DNA from: Vishniacozyma victoriae
Lineage: Eukaryota > Basidiomycota > Tremellomycetes > Tremellales > Bulleribasidiaceae
Length of the DNA: 64,000 nucleotides
Assembly: GCA_017654735.1 (NCBI GenBank)
Contig: JADPYG010000002.1
Span: forward strand, 186,001-250,000
Direction of reading: 5' to 3'
How positions within the stretch are numbered: the first letter of the stretch is position 1; every line of letters starts with the position of its first letter. The notes beneath the pieces were generated by a model, which did not search any database, had not been told where the DNA came from, and saw nothing but the letters and a program-made list of their open reading frames with translations. Below, one piece after another: positions 38,148-49,137 of this stretch. The translations under genes were made by a program, and so were the position numbers.

Positions 38148-39445
38148 TTACTGTGCATCCTTTCGCCTCTGACCCAAAGGTCGCGGACGAAGGGTCCCAG
38201 CTTTGGCCATAAAAGCTGTGTCACTGATCACAGATTCACAAATAGCAACAAGAGCATGTACATAAGGTTGCATGGGACTTTCTCGGAGGTGAAGAACAGT
38301 GATACATGGCTGAGATGTGAATTATCGAGATGGCTGGGTATCTCTGTCTGGTCAAATCGCTAGCTCTCAATCAAGAGCGTAAATTGACGTACAGATTGGG
38401 GCGGATAAGTGTGGCCTGAAGAAAAGGCCGACCAGCTTGATATACATAAGGGCCCGACCTCTGTGCAGTCGAGTCGACTGATTGTGACATATCAGCGCCA
38501 GCATCCGTAGTGAGGTGTGTGTTTCCGGTGTGATCTTCAACCTCCGGCGAACTGACGTTCAGTGATGGCTGGAGCGAGCCGAGTGAAAGTAAGCTTGGCA
38601 CGACTGGGAGCTCCTGCGCAAGTGACCCGTTTCCACATGTCTGGTGAGATGGCCAAGTCTTCTCGGCACGTCTCACAAAAGAGTTGTGCTCGACACCGAT
38701 CTGTTGCTTCAAACCTGGGTTAGTGAGATCAATCTGAGCTCTGTCATGTAAGCCGATGGCACATTGCAGCGCGCAGCTGTATCAACGAAAAGCTTGCCAC
38801 TCACTTGTGGAATTCGTAAAATGAGCTTGTTTCCCCATCAAGTTGAGCCGTTCGCCACTGGAGTTGACCTAACTCGAACATTCTGCTCACTGCATTACGA
38901 GTGTTCACAGTATGCTCATTCCCAAAGTCCTGACACACTGCCCCTGCCAGGTATTTTCCAGCATACGGAAACACGCTTGTAAGTACTTGGAGGTCTTGGA
39001 GACAGCTCTGCATTGAGGCCTTGGTGTAGTGATATGGGTACCTTGATGCGAGTCTTTCGGCATACCTGAGCACAGTTCCAACACAAACTTTTGATATGTA
39101 GGTTTGAACCACTCTTGGAAGTCAGCCAGTCTAAAAGTTCAGGGCAAACAACTTACTCGCGAATAGTATTGACGGGGACTGGATTGTCCCCTTGACTGAA
39201 TATGCTCAGTGGCTCCGCAAGAATTCCAAGTTGACTTTGGCACCCTTGACGTCAGGTCTCACTCTCTATGGGTGTGATGCATGACGTACATGTTATGTCT
39301 TGGCCGTCAGCCCACAGCGATCCACTGAGTTTGTCAATCACATCAATACACCATCAATAGCTTACCCGGCTAGCCGTGAAGCGGTTTGCATGGTGTTTGA
39401 ATCTCTTCCATTGGACGCGTCACTGGGAATGTGAGCAGTTGACAT
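38148..39445 (-). CDS. Unrecognised protein (orphan block gene 3)
   Basis: The start ATG 39445 reads MSTAHIPSDASNGRDSNTMQ. Short exons follow: GSLWADGQDIT, then QSQLGILAEPLSIFSQGDNP, then a long exon VVQTYISKVCVGTVLRYAER...YAGKYLAGAVCQDFGNEHTV. A 64-nt intron joins this to AQIDLTNPGLKQQIGVEHNS and a Ser/Thr-rich region (LLSLGSLQPSLNVSSPEVED). The last exons read HVSLFFTSEKVPCNL and DTAFMAKAGTLRPRPLGQRR, with TAA at 38148-38150. About 360 residues with a helical N-terminal half, a disordered middle and a short conserved-looking C-terminal piece. Family not recognised. Alternative acceptors exist at two introns. Confidence 0.5.
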
Positions 39446-39579
39446 CTTAGTGTATAGTAATAAACGTTGCAGGGTTATCCCCGGGGGTGATTATCGTCTG
39501 GAAGAAGACTGCTGAGTCAATCAAATGTGTAAAAGAAGAAGACTGGAGGAATTGGTGTTGAATCTTCTAGCACCCTGCC

Positions 39580-40921
39580 TCACTTCAACACTCTCGACCA
39601 AAGGAATGGCGGCTTGGGTCCTGCCCCTACTTCATGAGGCCTATCGACCTCCTTTCATCAATGAAAGTCAGCCCACGGCGATCCTCAAAACGCCGTGGAC
39701 ATACGAAGGACCGATGAGATACAGTCAGAGCCACGGCTATGAGCGCACAGGTATGAGACAATACCCATGGACTCCGATCGTCATGAACTGTATGCAATAG
39801 TGCATCAATGACGGCGATTACCTAGCCGAGCTCCTCATCAAAGGGATGACGCACTTGATCCGTCATATAAGCTACCATGCATGCCATCATAAACCATCCC
39901 TCTCGTTACACAAGGTAGTCCATACATCGCTCTGTAGTCCTCCGTGATATCCTCCTGGTCATCACTATCTCATCCGGCATCGTATCGAAAGTATCTCGAT
40001 AAGCGACGTAATGAGCATCCTCCTCGATGACTCGTGCTTTCGGTAAATTGTTCATCGCATCTTGGTATCTCTGAGCGTATTGCTAGGTGGATTCGTGTGC
40101 CCAAACCGAGGCGAGAATATCGGAAATGGGCCCAAGGGGAGAAGTATTCGGAGAGGTCGATGGTCGAGGTGAGGTGCTACTTGCCTCATTTGAGAAAGCG
40201 TCGGACTCGCTCGAGTCTCCATCTTCGTCCTCGGATTCCCCTTCAAATTCTGCGTCTCCCTTGATTCCTTCGTCCTCGTCCTCCCTCTCCCCAGGATGTT
40301 CGTCATGCCCCGCGTTATCATCTCCCTTGATGGATCTCTCTTTCCCAGCTTCGTTAAACCGCCTTCTGACAACTGTAGTGGGCGGGGTGTGGTCGGAATC
40401 GGGCAGCAGGGCTGGGAGAGGATCTATACCCAACCTTCTGCAAGACTCGAGAAACGCGAGGTTGGTTTCATGTTGAAGCTTGCGGAGTTGTTCGAGCGAG
40501 TCGCGGGCGGCTCGAAGATCGGCGAGACAGCTATCACGCAAGGATGGTCGAGATTCGAGAGCGGTAGCGCCTGTCTAGAATGTCTAGCATATATCACGCA
40601 GTGCTGTTGACGATTACTACTTACGTTGGCGGTTTTGTTGTCGGAAGAGTCGCTCTTTTCTTTCTCTTCCTGCGTCCTCCTTATGTCTCGCGAACTCTTA
40701 TCTATTTGAACGTTGGAGAATCTTTGATCCATGGTAGATACCTGGTGATTTAGTAGACCATCAAGAAAGGCAGACCGAAAAGAGGATATGTGTGCTCACT
40801 TTTTTCTTCCTTTGCCTTCGCAGAAACTTGTATTTGCTCTTTCTCTTTCTCGGCACCTATGCCGGTCAGCCCAAGATAGACATGAGCTACCAGACAAGAC
40901 ACTTACTAGTATGTGCGGCAT
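39580..40921 (-). CDS. Unrecognised, probably nuclear protein with acidic tail; 3' model uncertain (orphan block gene 4)
   Basis: From ATG 40921, exons read MPHILVPRKRKSKYKFLRRQ (very basic, NLS-like), then STMDQRFSNVQIDKSSRDIR, then the conserved-looking helix LRDSCLADLRAARDSLEQLR and LAFLESCRRLGIDPLPALLP. A strongly acidic Ser-rich region follows (GEREDEDEGIKGDAEFEGES). An in-frame TAG at 40083-40085 ends that frame (WAHEST). The next bases stay coding-like (QYAQRYQDAMNNLPKARVIE), then in another frame DSDDQEDITEDYRAMYGLPC and a final exon EVDRPHEVGAGPKPPFLW with a stop at 39580-39582. Either introns I cannot place or disruptions lie at about 39970 and 40084. A shorter gene ending at 40083, or starting at MDQ (40732), is possible. 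Confidence 0.45.
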
Positions 40922-41272
40922 GACGACAAGGATGGTGTTGAGTGTAGGATATAGAGAAGGAACGAGATATGTAGAAGGGTTGAACGACCTACACTGGGTG
41001 GGGGAAGTGGAGGCACAGGTCACGTGACCAAAACAGTCATAGGCGTTCGCAGAACGGGCTTGAATTCCACAGCATCGATCCAGTCGGTAGCAATAGGTAT
41101 GACGTCGCATACAAGCAAGAGAGATGACCCTCGATGATACTCTGAAATTTCGCGCGCAGAGTCCACCTGGTCAGGAGTGAGAAATTGAATCGAGCTCAGT
41201 CGAAAAGATGTCGTATTTATACATGATCTGCATTTCAAATTTCCCGAATACCTACTAATACCAACATAGATC
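40922..41272. other. Intergenic region upstream of orphan gene 4, 3' of MFS permease
   Basis: 351 bp holding the promoter of the minus-strand gene to the left and the 3' UTR of the permease. It contains CACGTGACC at about 41020-41028, an E-box-like CACGTG. No coding exon seen. Confidence 0.4.
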
Positions 41273-43017
41273 CTAAGCATCGACCTGCTTATTCTCTGGG
41301 ATCTGCAACCCCTGCTGCCTCTTCCTCTCAATCTCCCTAGCAACAGCCTCATCGGTGTCGACATTTTCATTGGGGTATTTCTTGATTAGGAAAGCCATGA
41401 CCTGAGCGAGAATAACGATACCACCCATGAATACTGTTGTTGCCGAGAATCCGGGAATGTATCGAGGAGCATCGGTTTTGGGCCATAGGAAAACACCGTA
41501 GATGGAAGCGCAATTTCCCATACCATTGACGAATGCGATGGCAACTGCTCGTTTCTGAGCTGGGAATCCAATGACATTGGGAACCTGTTTGTTAGTGACG
41601 GTACTTGAATGAGATGGAGCAACTTACCCAAATAAGAATGAGGGGGCAAGTAGCGTAGATACAACCTAGACCGAAAATGATGAATACGTATTGAACCATG
41701 TGATTGGTCGAAGCGACACAGATGATGAAGCATACTGTACCGAACAAGGCGAGACCACTGATGAACATTGGTTTGTTCTGGTAGTAATCTGATCCCCAGG
41801 CGGCGGCTAGGATAAAGACAAAGGCGCAAGCGTAGAGAGGGATAGTATGGTATTGTCCAACAGGACCAGTCCAGCCGAGAGCACCGATGAGCGTAGGGAC
41901 AAAGTATTGGATAGTCTGAGCACCAGTGCCGAGCATGTACTATAAGATCAGGGACAGAACTCCACCTTTGCAAAAAGGACTTACAAGGACGACAAAGACC
42001 CAGACTCGGAAGTCCTTGAACATCATCTTACAAGCGGCCCATTCTCCGATATGGCCCTCGGCACCCCCTGCATTTGCAAGTCCATCGTACGAAAGTCGCT
42101 GAGCGGCGAGTAATCGTTCCTCTGGGGTGAAACCCTTGGAGTTTGAGGGGTAATCGGGTAGGACATACCACGCCCAAAGACCACAGAAAGTGGCACCGAT
42201 ACCTTCAATCAAAAATAGCCATCGCCACCCGGAAATTCCACGTGCTCCGTCCAAATGTTGAGTGATGACACCAGCGAGGAGTCCAGAGAAAGCTCCAGAG
42301 ACGGCGGTTGCAGTGTAGTAGATGGCGAAACGTCTAGAGAGCTCGTAACGTCGGTACCACGAGGATAAATAAAATGCAACTCCTGCGATTATCAGCTTGT
42401 GCATGGATGCAGGAGCTTCAAGGACATACCAGGCGCAAAACCAGCTTCTGTGATACCTAAAACTGGAAGAAAATCAGCTGAATGTCTCGTATTGGTGGAG
42501 AAAAAGGACATACCGAATCGGACAGCGGCAAGTTGAGACCAATTTTGGGTGGCAGCGGCACATCCAGCGACGATTCCCCAAGCGACACACAAGGCAGAGA
42601 GATAGAGCGAGGGTCGGACTCGAGCAATGATGAGATTCGATGGGATTTCGAATAGGACATAAGAGATGAAAAAGACCAAAAGGACAATCGAGTACTGGGT
42701 CGAGGTGAGGTTGAATTCTTTTTCTAGACCACCTGTCTTGGCATTACCGATATTGGCTCGGTTGAGGTAGGAGAGGGTGTAGAGAACCCAGATAGTGGGA
42801 ACAATTCGTAGATCCATTTTGCGTAGTAACTTCTTTTCTTCTGCTGATCCGGGAACATACCTAAATGTCAGTTGAGAATGGGCAAGGTGGCTTACTGAGC
42901 GGCAAGTGCTACCATCTGATCCTCTTGTCCCATCACATCAGTCCCATCTCGCCACTCTTGCTCTGGTTTCTCATCGGTCGAGTCGCGATGTTCATTGTTG
43001 ATACTTGTAGGTTTCAT
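41273..43017 (-). CDS. MFS anion permease, Dal5/Tna1-like
   Basis: Major facilitator of the anion:cation symporter type, a group of fungal plasma-membrane permeases for organic acids, allantoate, nicotinate or other carboxylates. A cytosolic N-terminus (MKPTSINNEHRDSTDEKPEQ) precedes LRIVPTIWVLYTLSYLNRAN, the TM1 signature LNRANIGNAK, with FEIPSNLIIARVRPSLYLS in TM2-3. GITEAGFAPG and FYLSSWYRRYELSRRFAIYY are the conserved TM4-5 blocks, and GWRWLFLIEG the mid-domain motif. The second half starts near TGAQTIQYFVPTLIGALGW. The C-terminus is charged (REIERKRQQGLQIPENKQ). About seven introns. Substrate unknown. Shares its promoter with the aldolase-like gene at 43738. Confidence 0.9.
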
Positions 43018-43737
43018 TGTGAATTAATTGTTGTCGGTCGGTGATGAAGAGATTCTGACAAGCGAGGGGATCGCTAGGCTATATATCCTCTTTGAACAAG
43101 GTTTCAGATCTTAGCGGAACGGTGTAATGCTCACCGGACTGTCGCTGGCCGAACTCCACAACATCATACAAGTGAGGAGGCCCGAAGCGAGGAAGCGTCG
43201 GGGTGCGTGTTCGATTTTTCGGACCGAAGTGTAGCTTCCGTAGGGGCTTAGCGGGGTTGTAATCGAGACCGGGGCTCTGGCACCAGGGCGGGATCAGGCT
43301 ATAGATTACCAGAAGGAGTAAGAATGAAGTCTGGAGAATCATTGCCGCTGGCGCCACCGGGCCAGCTGGTTTGATCCGGAATTATAGGATCAACAATGAG
43401 ACTCCTCAGACTCCTTTGAAATGCCTTGATGGCATATGATGCAGGATGATGGAAGTATGATACCTCACGATCAAAAGTGGACTGTATGCAATTGATCCGA
43501 GTCATGCCGATCAAGGGTTGTCCTTTGGATGGATAGAGTTCTGACACGTGATCGGCGCGTGAGCGGTAAGAGCCGGCATTCACGGAGAGTATCCGGAAGA
43601 ATACATACTGAAGCCTTTGTATCCGGTCCGGACTAGCCTATCCTGTCAATCTGATCCACTCTGTCATTCAACATCCTGCTACGAGCATAGAACAATCTCA
43701 GAAACGACGATTTACACCACTTGAATACCTAGAAACA
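43018..43737. promoter_or_regulatory. Shared divergent promoter, MFS permease / aldolase-like gene
   Basis: 720 bp between two divergent start codons. It contains several CGG/CCG-rich words (TCCGGTCCGGA near 43625, GTCCGGACT), which resemble half-sites of zinc-cluster regulators. That reading is speculative. Minus-strand open frames across 43079-43583 show no protein features. Confidence 0.5.
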
Positions 43738-44919
43738 ATGACTGTCCCAAACAACCGAACACTTGATATCCTGAAGGCTGCTGATGAGGGGGGCTGTAAG
43801 TTGATTCATACTTGTTGGCAGTGGAGCTAATGCTGTAGATGGTGTAATTGCTCAGACCTGGTACGCTGATACTTGACAGAGGCGTGCAGGGTACTGATAG
43901 GATAGCTACGATATGACTGCCGCTATCGGTCTTGTTAGGGCCGCTGAGAGACAGAGGTCGCCTGCCATCCTACAACTCTTCCCTACTACCGTCAAGTACG
44001 GTGGTGGACCATTCCTCCGGATGTGTCTAGACTTGTACGTCTCTCCCGGTGACTGCAGGATTCTGCTGAGAGCAGGGCACACTCTGCTTCCGTCCCTATC
44101 TCTGTCCACCTGGATCACGCTACCGATGCAGACCAATTGGAGCTCGCTGTCGGACTTGCCGAGAAGGGCATTGCTTTCGATTCCATCATGGTCGATGCTT
44201 CCCACGCTGATGTGAGTACACTAAGAGCGTGGCGACGGAAGCTGATATGTAGACGGATGAGGAGAACATTGCCATTGCTGTTCCTTGGATCAAGCGATGT
44301 ATCGCTGCCGGCGTTGCAACTGAAGTCGAACTAGGTCGATTAGAGGGTGGAGAGGCTGGACTCAGGCAAATCGAGGGAACTATCTTCACAGACCCAACCA
44401 AGGCTGAGCATTTCTTAAAAGAGTATGTCCCCTCGAAGACTTGGTTTGGATGGTCGCTGACGGCCAGGACCGGCGCACATATCCTCGCTCCATGTGTTGG
44501 AAACCGACATGGATCATACAAGCCTTTCCCTGGAGGACCCGAATCGCAATGGGACTTGAAATTGCTCGAAAAGCTATCTACACAATTCAAGGGTCGAATC
44601 CCAATCTGTGCCCATGGTGTATGTTTCTCCACTAACCCTGATTGCAAGTCGAGGCGAGGCTGATCGTAGACTGATGAATTACCCGACAGTTTGTTCTCTG
44701 CTATCGTCAAGACTGGTGTTACCAAGGTATGTCCCTTTCCCTGACGTAAGCTGATACCAGTTCAACGTCAACTCGTGGTGTCGTGACAAAGCTACCGAGG
44801 TCTACGGAGCCAAGTTCCCCGATACTCCCTTCCCTGATGTTCAGGAGGAAGCTACCGAGGCATTCGCAGCTGAATGCGAGAGGTTCATGAAGTTGCTTGG
44901 ATCTTCTGGAAAGGCATAG
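43738..44919 (+). CDS. Class II (ketose-bisphosphate) aldolase-like protein
   Basis: Zinc-dependent aldolase fold. Exons join to MTVPNNRTLDILKAADEGGY, GVIAQTCYDMTAAIGLVRAA, RSPAILQLFP and PISVHLDHATDADQLELAVG (metal His and active-site Asp region), then SIMVDASHAD, TEVELGRLEGGEAGLRQIEG, HILAPCVGNRHGSYK, PICAHGTDELPDSLF and GVTKFNVNSWCRDKATEVYG. At about 300 residues it is shorter than canonical Fba1 (about 360). It has CAHGTDELP where the canonical enzyme has a HGGSG-like loop, so it is probably a paralogue acting on another ketose phosphate, not the glycolytic enzyme. About six introns. The stop at 44917-44919 is 56 bp from the SPP2 stop. Confidence 0.88.
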
Positions 44920-44975
44920 TCGTAGTTAGTATACAAATATGCACTTGATAACATGCCACTTTTGAATATGCTAGC

Positions 44976-46349
44976 TCATCGACGACGATCTTTATCATCT
45001 CTATCTCGATTATCCCTCTCCCTCTCTTTTGCTTTACGCCGTGCTCTCTCGTCCTCGGTCTCGTACCTATCCCCTCTGTCCCTATCTCTCTCCCTCTCCC
45101 TCTCTTTAGCCTTCCTTCGTGCCCTCTCATCTTCCGTCTCGTACCTCTCCCCCCTACTATCCCGATCACGATCATCCCTACGCCTCTCACTCCTGCTACT
45201 CTCGGCCTCGTCATCCCTGCGCCTTCGTTTACTGGCGTCACTGTCGTATTCTGGACTAGGTCTCCTTGAGCTCGAGCTCGCAGTTGGCGTCACGCTCCCA
45301 CTTGCACTTCCATTCCCATTGATCTCCTTCTTGATCATGACTCCTGAAGCGTTGAATCCCCTTCCACCCCTCTTTGCCCTATCTTCCCTCTTTGATTTCT
45401 TATCGTGTGATGGCGGGATGATTTCCGACATTGGCGTAGCACCTAGTCCGAGCTGACCTGGTCGAGATTTTGGTAGGTGGATTTTAGTATTTTTATCGTC
45501 GTTTGGGTTGTATCCCATTCCTCTCAACATTGCCATTCCAAATGCTTCAACTGGGATATTTCGATAATCGTCTCCTGTCGATACCTCGGGTAGAGCGTTC
45601 AAATCCCTCTGCAGCGCATCTGTTTCGGATACTGGCTGAACGACTCGGTCCGCTTCGGATCTAATGATTAATTCGCGTTGAGCTCGATCTGATTCGGATT
45701 CAACACTGTGGTCCCCAGTGAGGATGGCTTGTAATGCCTGTTCCTCAAGTGTCATCGTTCTGGCCTCGGTCGGTTCCGATTTGACTGTCGTAGTCTGTGT
45801 CGTAGTCGTAGTCTGGGAATTTCCATTGATAGTGACAGACTCCTCTTGCTCCCTCTTGATCTCGACTCCATCCGTATCCTCCACTTTCTCTTTTTTAACC
45901 ACAAAGCTCAATCCAGACTTTTGAGGCTCATCACCAATCCTATCCGGCTTGATATCCTCTTCAACAAGATCCCTCCTTCTTTCTTCAGGTCGATAAGAAG
46001 GCGTACGTCGAGTCGAATTCCTCCAATCTTTATTGGGTAAAGCAGGAATCACCATGGGTCCATCAACTTTCTCACCCCTGTTGGTCTCAGTTCGATCATT
46101 ATCGCTATAAAAGACATACCCGACTGCACGTCCATTCTTGCTAAATCCATCTATACGTTCTTCCTTTGGTTTTGAGCGGCGGTCTTGCCTCTCATACTCC
46201 TCTTCATGGTCTTCATCGTCGTCTCCGTTGTTCTGCTCAAAGAAACGTCGAGATGGCGGTCCACTCCTCCCTCCTCCGCTTCCAAGTGGGGATGGTCGGT
46301 TCGGAGCATAAGTCGGCGGGCGAACCGTAAACGAAATGGGCGGAGCCAT
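44976..46349 (-). CDS. SPP2: Pre-mRNA-splicing factor Spp2 (GPKOW/G-patch type)
   Basis: Activator of the DEAH helicase Prp2 at the catalytic step of the spliceosome. A single exon of 457 codons, notable among intron-rich neighbours. Motifs: ISFTVRPPTYAPNRPSPLG at the N-terminus, DWRNSTRRTPSYRPEERRRD, and the Spp2-type G-patch DDYRNIPVEAFGMAMLRGMG-YNPNDD, followed by LPKSRPGQLGLGATPM. The C-terminal 120 residues are Arg/Asp/Glu rich and include a near-perfect 26-residue tandem duplication. KOW domains of animal GPKOW were not seen, consistent with fungal Spp2. Start ATG 46349; TGA at 44976-44978. Confidence 0.9.
   Translation of the reverse strand: MAPPISFTVRPPTYAPNRPSPLGSGGGRSGPPSRRFFEQNNGDDDEDHEEEYERQDRRSKPKEERIDGFSKNGRAVGYVFYSDNDRTETNRGEKVDGPMVIPALPNKDWRNSTRRTPSYRPEERRRDLVEEDIKPDRIGDEPQKSGLSFVVKKEKVEDTDGVEIKREQEESVTINGNSQTTTTTQTTTVKSEPTEARTMTLEEQALQAILTGDHSVESESDRAQRELIIRSEADRVVQPVSETDALQRDLNALPEVSTGDDYRNIPVEAFGMAMLRGMGYNPNDDKNTKIHLPKSRPGQLGLGATPMSEIIPPSHDKKSKREDRAKRGGRGFNASGVMIKKEINGNGSASGSVTPTASSSSRRPSPEYDSDASKRRRRDDEAESSRSERRRDDRDRDSRGERYETEDERARRKAKERERERDRDRGDRYETEDERARRKAKERERDNRDRDDKDRRR
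44979..45149 (-). repeat. Tandem duplication in SPP2 C-terminus
   Basis: Two units beginning (E/D)RYETEDERARRKAKERER follow each other directly in the protein. The DNA of the two copies differs at silent sites, so it is not a fresh duplication. Confidence 0.8.
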
Positions 46350-46521
46350 ACTGGCTATAGAGTGACAAAAGACGACTCGAGCTCATTGAACTCAGTGGCA
46401 AGTAGATTATCCGTATTCGATCCTCCCCTTTTGATTGACCGGTCTCCGGAGTGACGCTCTCTGTGCCATCCTATACCTATATACTATCCCTTTGTACCAT
46501 CTGCCAATATATACATATACA
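46350..46521. promoter_or_regulatory. Divergent promoter, SPP2 / VMA13
   Basis: 172 bp between divergent start codons. The ATG of VMA13 is preceded by ATATACATATACA, the same leader context as HIS7 and the DenD-like gene. Confidence 0.5.
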
Positions 46522-48202
46522 ATGGCAGCAGCTACTACAACCACCCCAATCCCACCTCCATTCTTCTCGCCATACCTCGACGATCAATCTGGGAAAATTC
46601 AGGCTAAAGGTGTACCATGGGAGGTACGTTCAATCACTTGTGAACTTGGACGCGGGTCTGACATCTTAGGGATATCAACGAGCCAAGCTTCTCTCTGCTG
46701 ACGAGTTGACTCTCCTCAAGTCGCTCAATAAAGTCGTACGTCTAGCCTCAACCAGCATATAATGTCCTAATGATTAGCCCCAATCACAACGTGCATCTAT
46801 ATTCGCTACCCAAGGAACCCAATACGCTCAATTATATATCGACCTACTCCGTAAACTCCAACGAGTTGATACAGTCCAAGCCGTCTTGGTAGCAGTTAAC
46901 GAGATGCTAAGTGACCCGACAACCATTCCACTATTTCATCAGCTCGGATCATCCGAACACCCAGACGATCCTTATGGACCTTTGATCAAGTGCTTGACGA
47001 TGGAGGAAGAGTACGCTGTCTTGGGATCTTTACGAGTCTTGGCTCTTCTCATTGCGTATGTCAATATCACTCACAATTGAAGCATAGTGCTAATGGTAGT
47101 ACGGATCCAAAGCCTTTCCCAGAAAACTTGGTCGCTACTCTACTCGCTTCATTACAAGGTCTCCTCAATGGGACTCGACAACCTCTATGGGAGGTCGCTG
47201 CGCAAGTACTAGGTGCTGTGTTGGGAAGCAAACAGTTCCGATCGGCAGTATGGAAGGAGGAGCATTGTATCTCTGGGTCAGCTGCCTACGCCAAGTCAAG
47301 GAAATGAGCTGATTCAATAGATTGATTAAGTCACTTAAATCGAACCCGAACCCCCAATCTCAATATTGGGCAATCACATGTCTATGGCAACTCTCGTTCG
47401 AGCAAACAGCAGCTGAGGGTCTTGACAAGTGAGTTCCTCATCCGGCTACCGGACGGCACTGATGGTCAGGAAGTACGACGTTATTGCCCTACTGACCAAC
47501 GTGGCCAAATCAGCAGTCAAAGAGAAAGTCACAAGGGTCGTCATAGCCACGCTCAGAGTATGTTCCGCTACAAACCCCTTATTTGTTGAGCTGACGACCA
47601 GAATCTATTGGAGATCGCACCATCCCAGAACATACCTTCCATGTTTACTACCAAACTTCTTGTCTTCGTCACTTCGCTCGAATCGAGGAAATTCTCCGAT
47701 GAAGAGATTGTCGAAGATGTCCAGTACTTGAAGGATGAATTGACAAGCAGGCTCGAGGGATTGACGTGAGTTTTCTCCAACATTTGATCGATGGTAAACT
47801 GATGTGCAGCACGTATGACGAGTACGTCTCTGAAGTCGAAAGTGGACATTTGGTCTGGTCACCAACCCATGAAAGCGAAGAGTTCTGGAAGGAGAATGGA
47901 TCAAGGATCGGACAGGAGAACAATGGAAAAGCAGTACAGTATGTCGTACCCCTTGTCTCGAGTCTACGCTGACGATAAGGCGACTAGTGGAACTACTCAA
48001 AACATCCAAAGACCCAGTCGTCTTATCTATCGCAGCGCACGATATTGGGAAATTCGTAGCTCACGGAGGCGACAAGGCTAAGAAGACAATCTCGGATTTA
48101 GAGGGTAAAACGAGATTGATCGAGTTGATTGGTCATGATAATGCCGAAGTCAGGTATAGGGCTCTGATGAGTGTTCAGAGGTTGATGAGTCAACATGTCT
48201 AG
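46522..48202 (+). CDS. VMA13: V-type proton ATPase subunit H
   Basis: Regulatory subunit of the V1 sector that couples V1 and Vo and blocks ATP hydrolysis by free V1. The start is MAAATTTTPIPPPFFSPYLD, then VPWEGYQRAKLLSADELTLL. Armadillo-like helical repeats follow: YIDLLRKLQRVDTVQAVLVA, FPENLVATLLASLQGLLNGT, and QYWAITCLWQLSFEQTAAEG. The C-terminal block is EDVQYLKDELTSRLEGLTTY, then HLVWSPTHESEEFWKENGSR, VELLKTSKDPVVLSIAAHDI and HDNAEVRYRALMSVQRLM. These are the diagnostic Vma13 motifs. About nine introns. The product is about 440 residues, normal for the family. Stop TAG at 48200-48202. Confidence 0.95.
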
Positions 48203-48351
48203 TCTAGCGCCGTCAAGCGGAGCGAAGTCTGTAGCTGTGGAGAGAGACGGATAGGAATGTAGGATTGTAGTATAGATTCGATGACTTGCATATGATTTCT
48301 TATCTCTTTCTACCTTTTAGTTTCCCCGCCAACTTGGGCTATGATCTACTT

Positions 48352-48929
48352 CTACTTGATCTGGATCTTGGGGTGGAGTTTCTTGAGGGAAACAATCTCG
48401 CCGATGTTGGAGAGGTCATCCTTGAATGCTGAATGTTAGCTTTGATTTCTGTGCTGAAGGAAACCAAGTACCATTGTAAGCCTTTCCGGTCCGGTGGTCT
48501 ATATATCAGTTTACTCTCAAGACCAGGAGGCAGACTCACGTTCATGTCCCTCCTTGGACTTGTACTACTTATCAGCTATGATCTCAAACTGAATACATGT
48601 GAGGGAAGGCGAGGGACTAGAACCAAGAGAAGAAAGCAAGGAAGGGATGGACGAAGGACTCACCTCCTCCCAGATTAGGATCTCATTCTCATCCTCATCA
48701 CTCTGAGTAATCTGGTATTGTACAGTCTCTGGCTCGTTGCTCTTGACTTCCTCGCTGACTTTCTTGAGGTCTATACATCAGTTGACATCCTCACTATTCA
48801 TTTGTGTGGAAAGGAAACATACGGTCAAGGATCTTAGCACTTTGTCCAGCTTTAGCTCGGATTGTAGCGAGCTTCTATCAGTACATGCGCAGAAGAGAGG
48901 AGGAAGGAACATACGATAATGTAGCTCAT
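48352..48929 (-). CDS. Small ABM-fold-like (dimeric alpha-beta barrel) protein
   Basis: Six small exons rejoin in frame to a product of about 100 residues: MSYIIKLATIRAKAGQSAKI, LDHLKKVSEEVKSNEPETVQ, YQITQSDEDENEILIWEEYK, SKEGHEHHRTGKAYNAFKDD, LSNIGEIVSLKKLHPKIQIK. The order beta strand-helix-strand with EP...YQI...WEEY...EGHEHH fits the antibiotic-biosynthesis-monooxygenase (ABM) family of small dimeric barrels, including cofactor-free oxygenases. Activity is unknown; assignment rests on pattern only. It lies between VMA13 and an F-box gene with no sign of linkage. Its exons as short as about 20 nt make it easy for gene finders to miss. Confidence 0.75.
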
Positions 48930-49137
48930 TGTTCTTTGTGTGTGGATTGATCTGGTAAGTGGAAGTCTAGAGAATGGGTTCATATATACTATCAGACTGC
49001 GGGTATCCTAGTTGCTTGGTCATAAAGTGGAGTTGACCGGATGACGTTTTACCCGGAACGATAATGATCCTGATTTAGCGCATATTCATGTGGTACTCGA
49101 TCAGAGGATGATTTGATGCATGGCAACAAGATGCTAT

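Noticed and set aside
38760..38800. A 28-nt intron in orphan gene 3
   Set aside because: A later acceptor (gacag) in the same frame gives an ordinary 64-nt intron, so a micro-intron is not needed.
39670..39705. Short inverted repeat CACGGCG...CGCCGTG, considered as a terminator or element end
   Set aside because: Seven-base arms with a 10-nt loop occur by chance at this scale; no target duplication or element around it.
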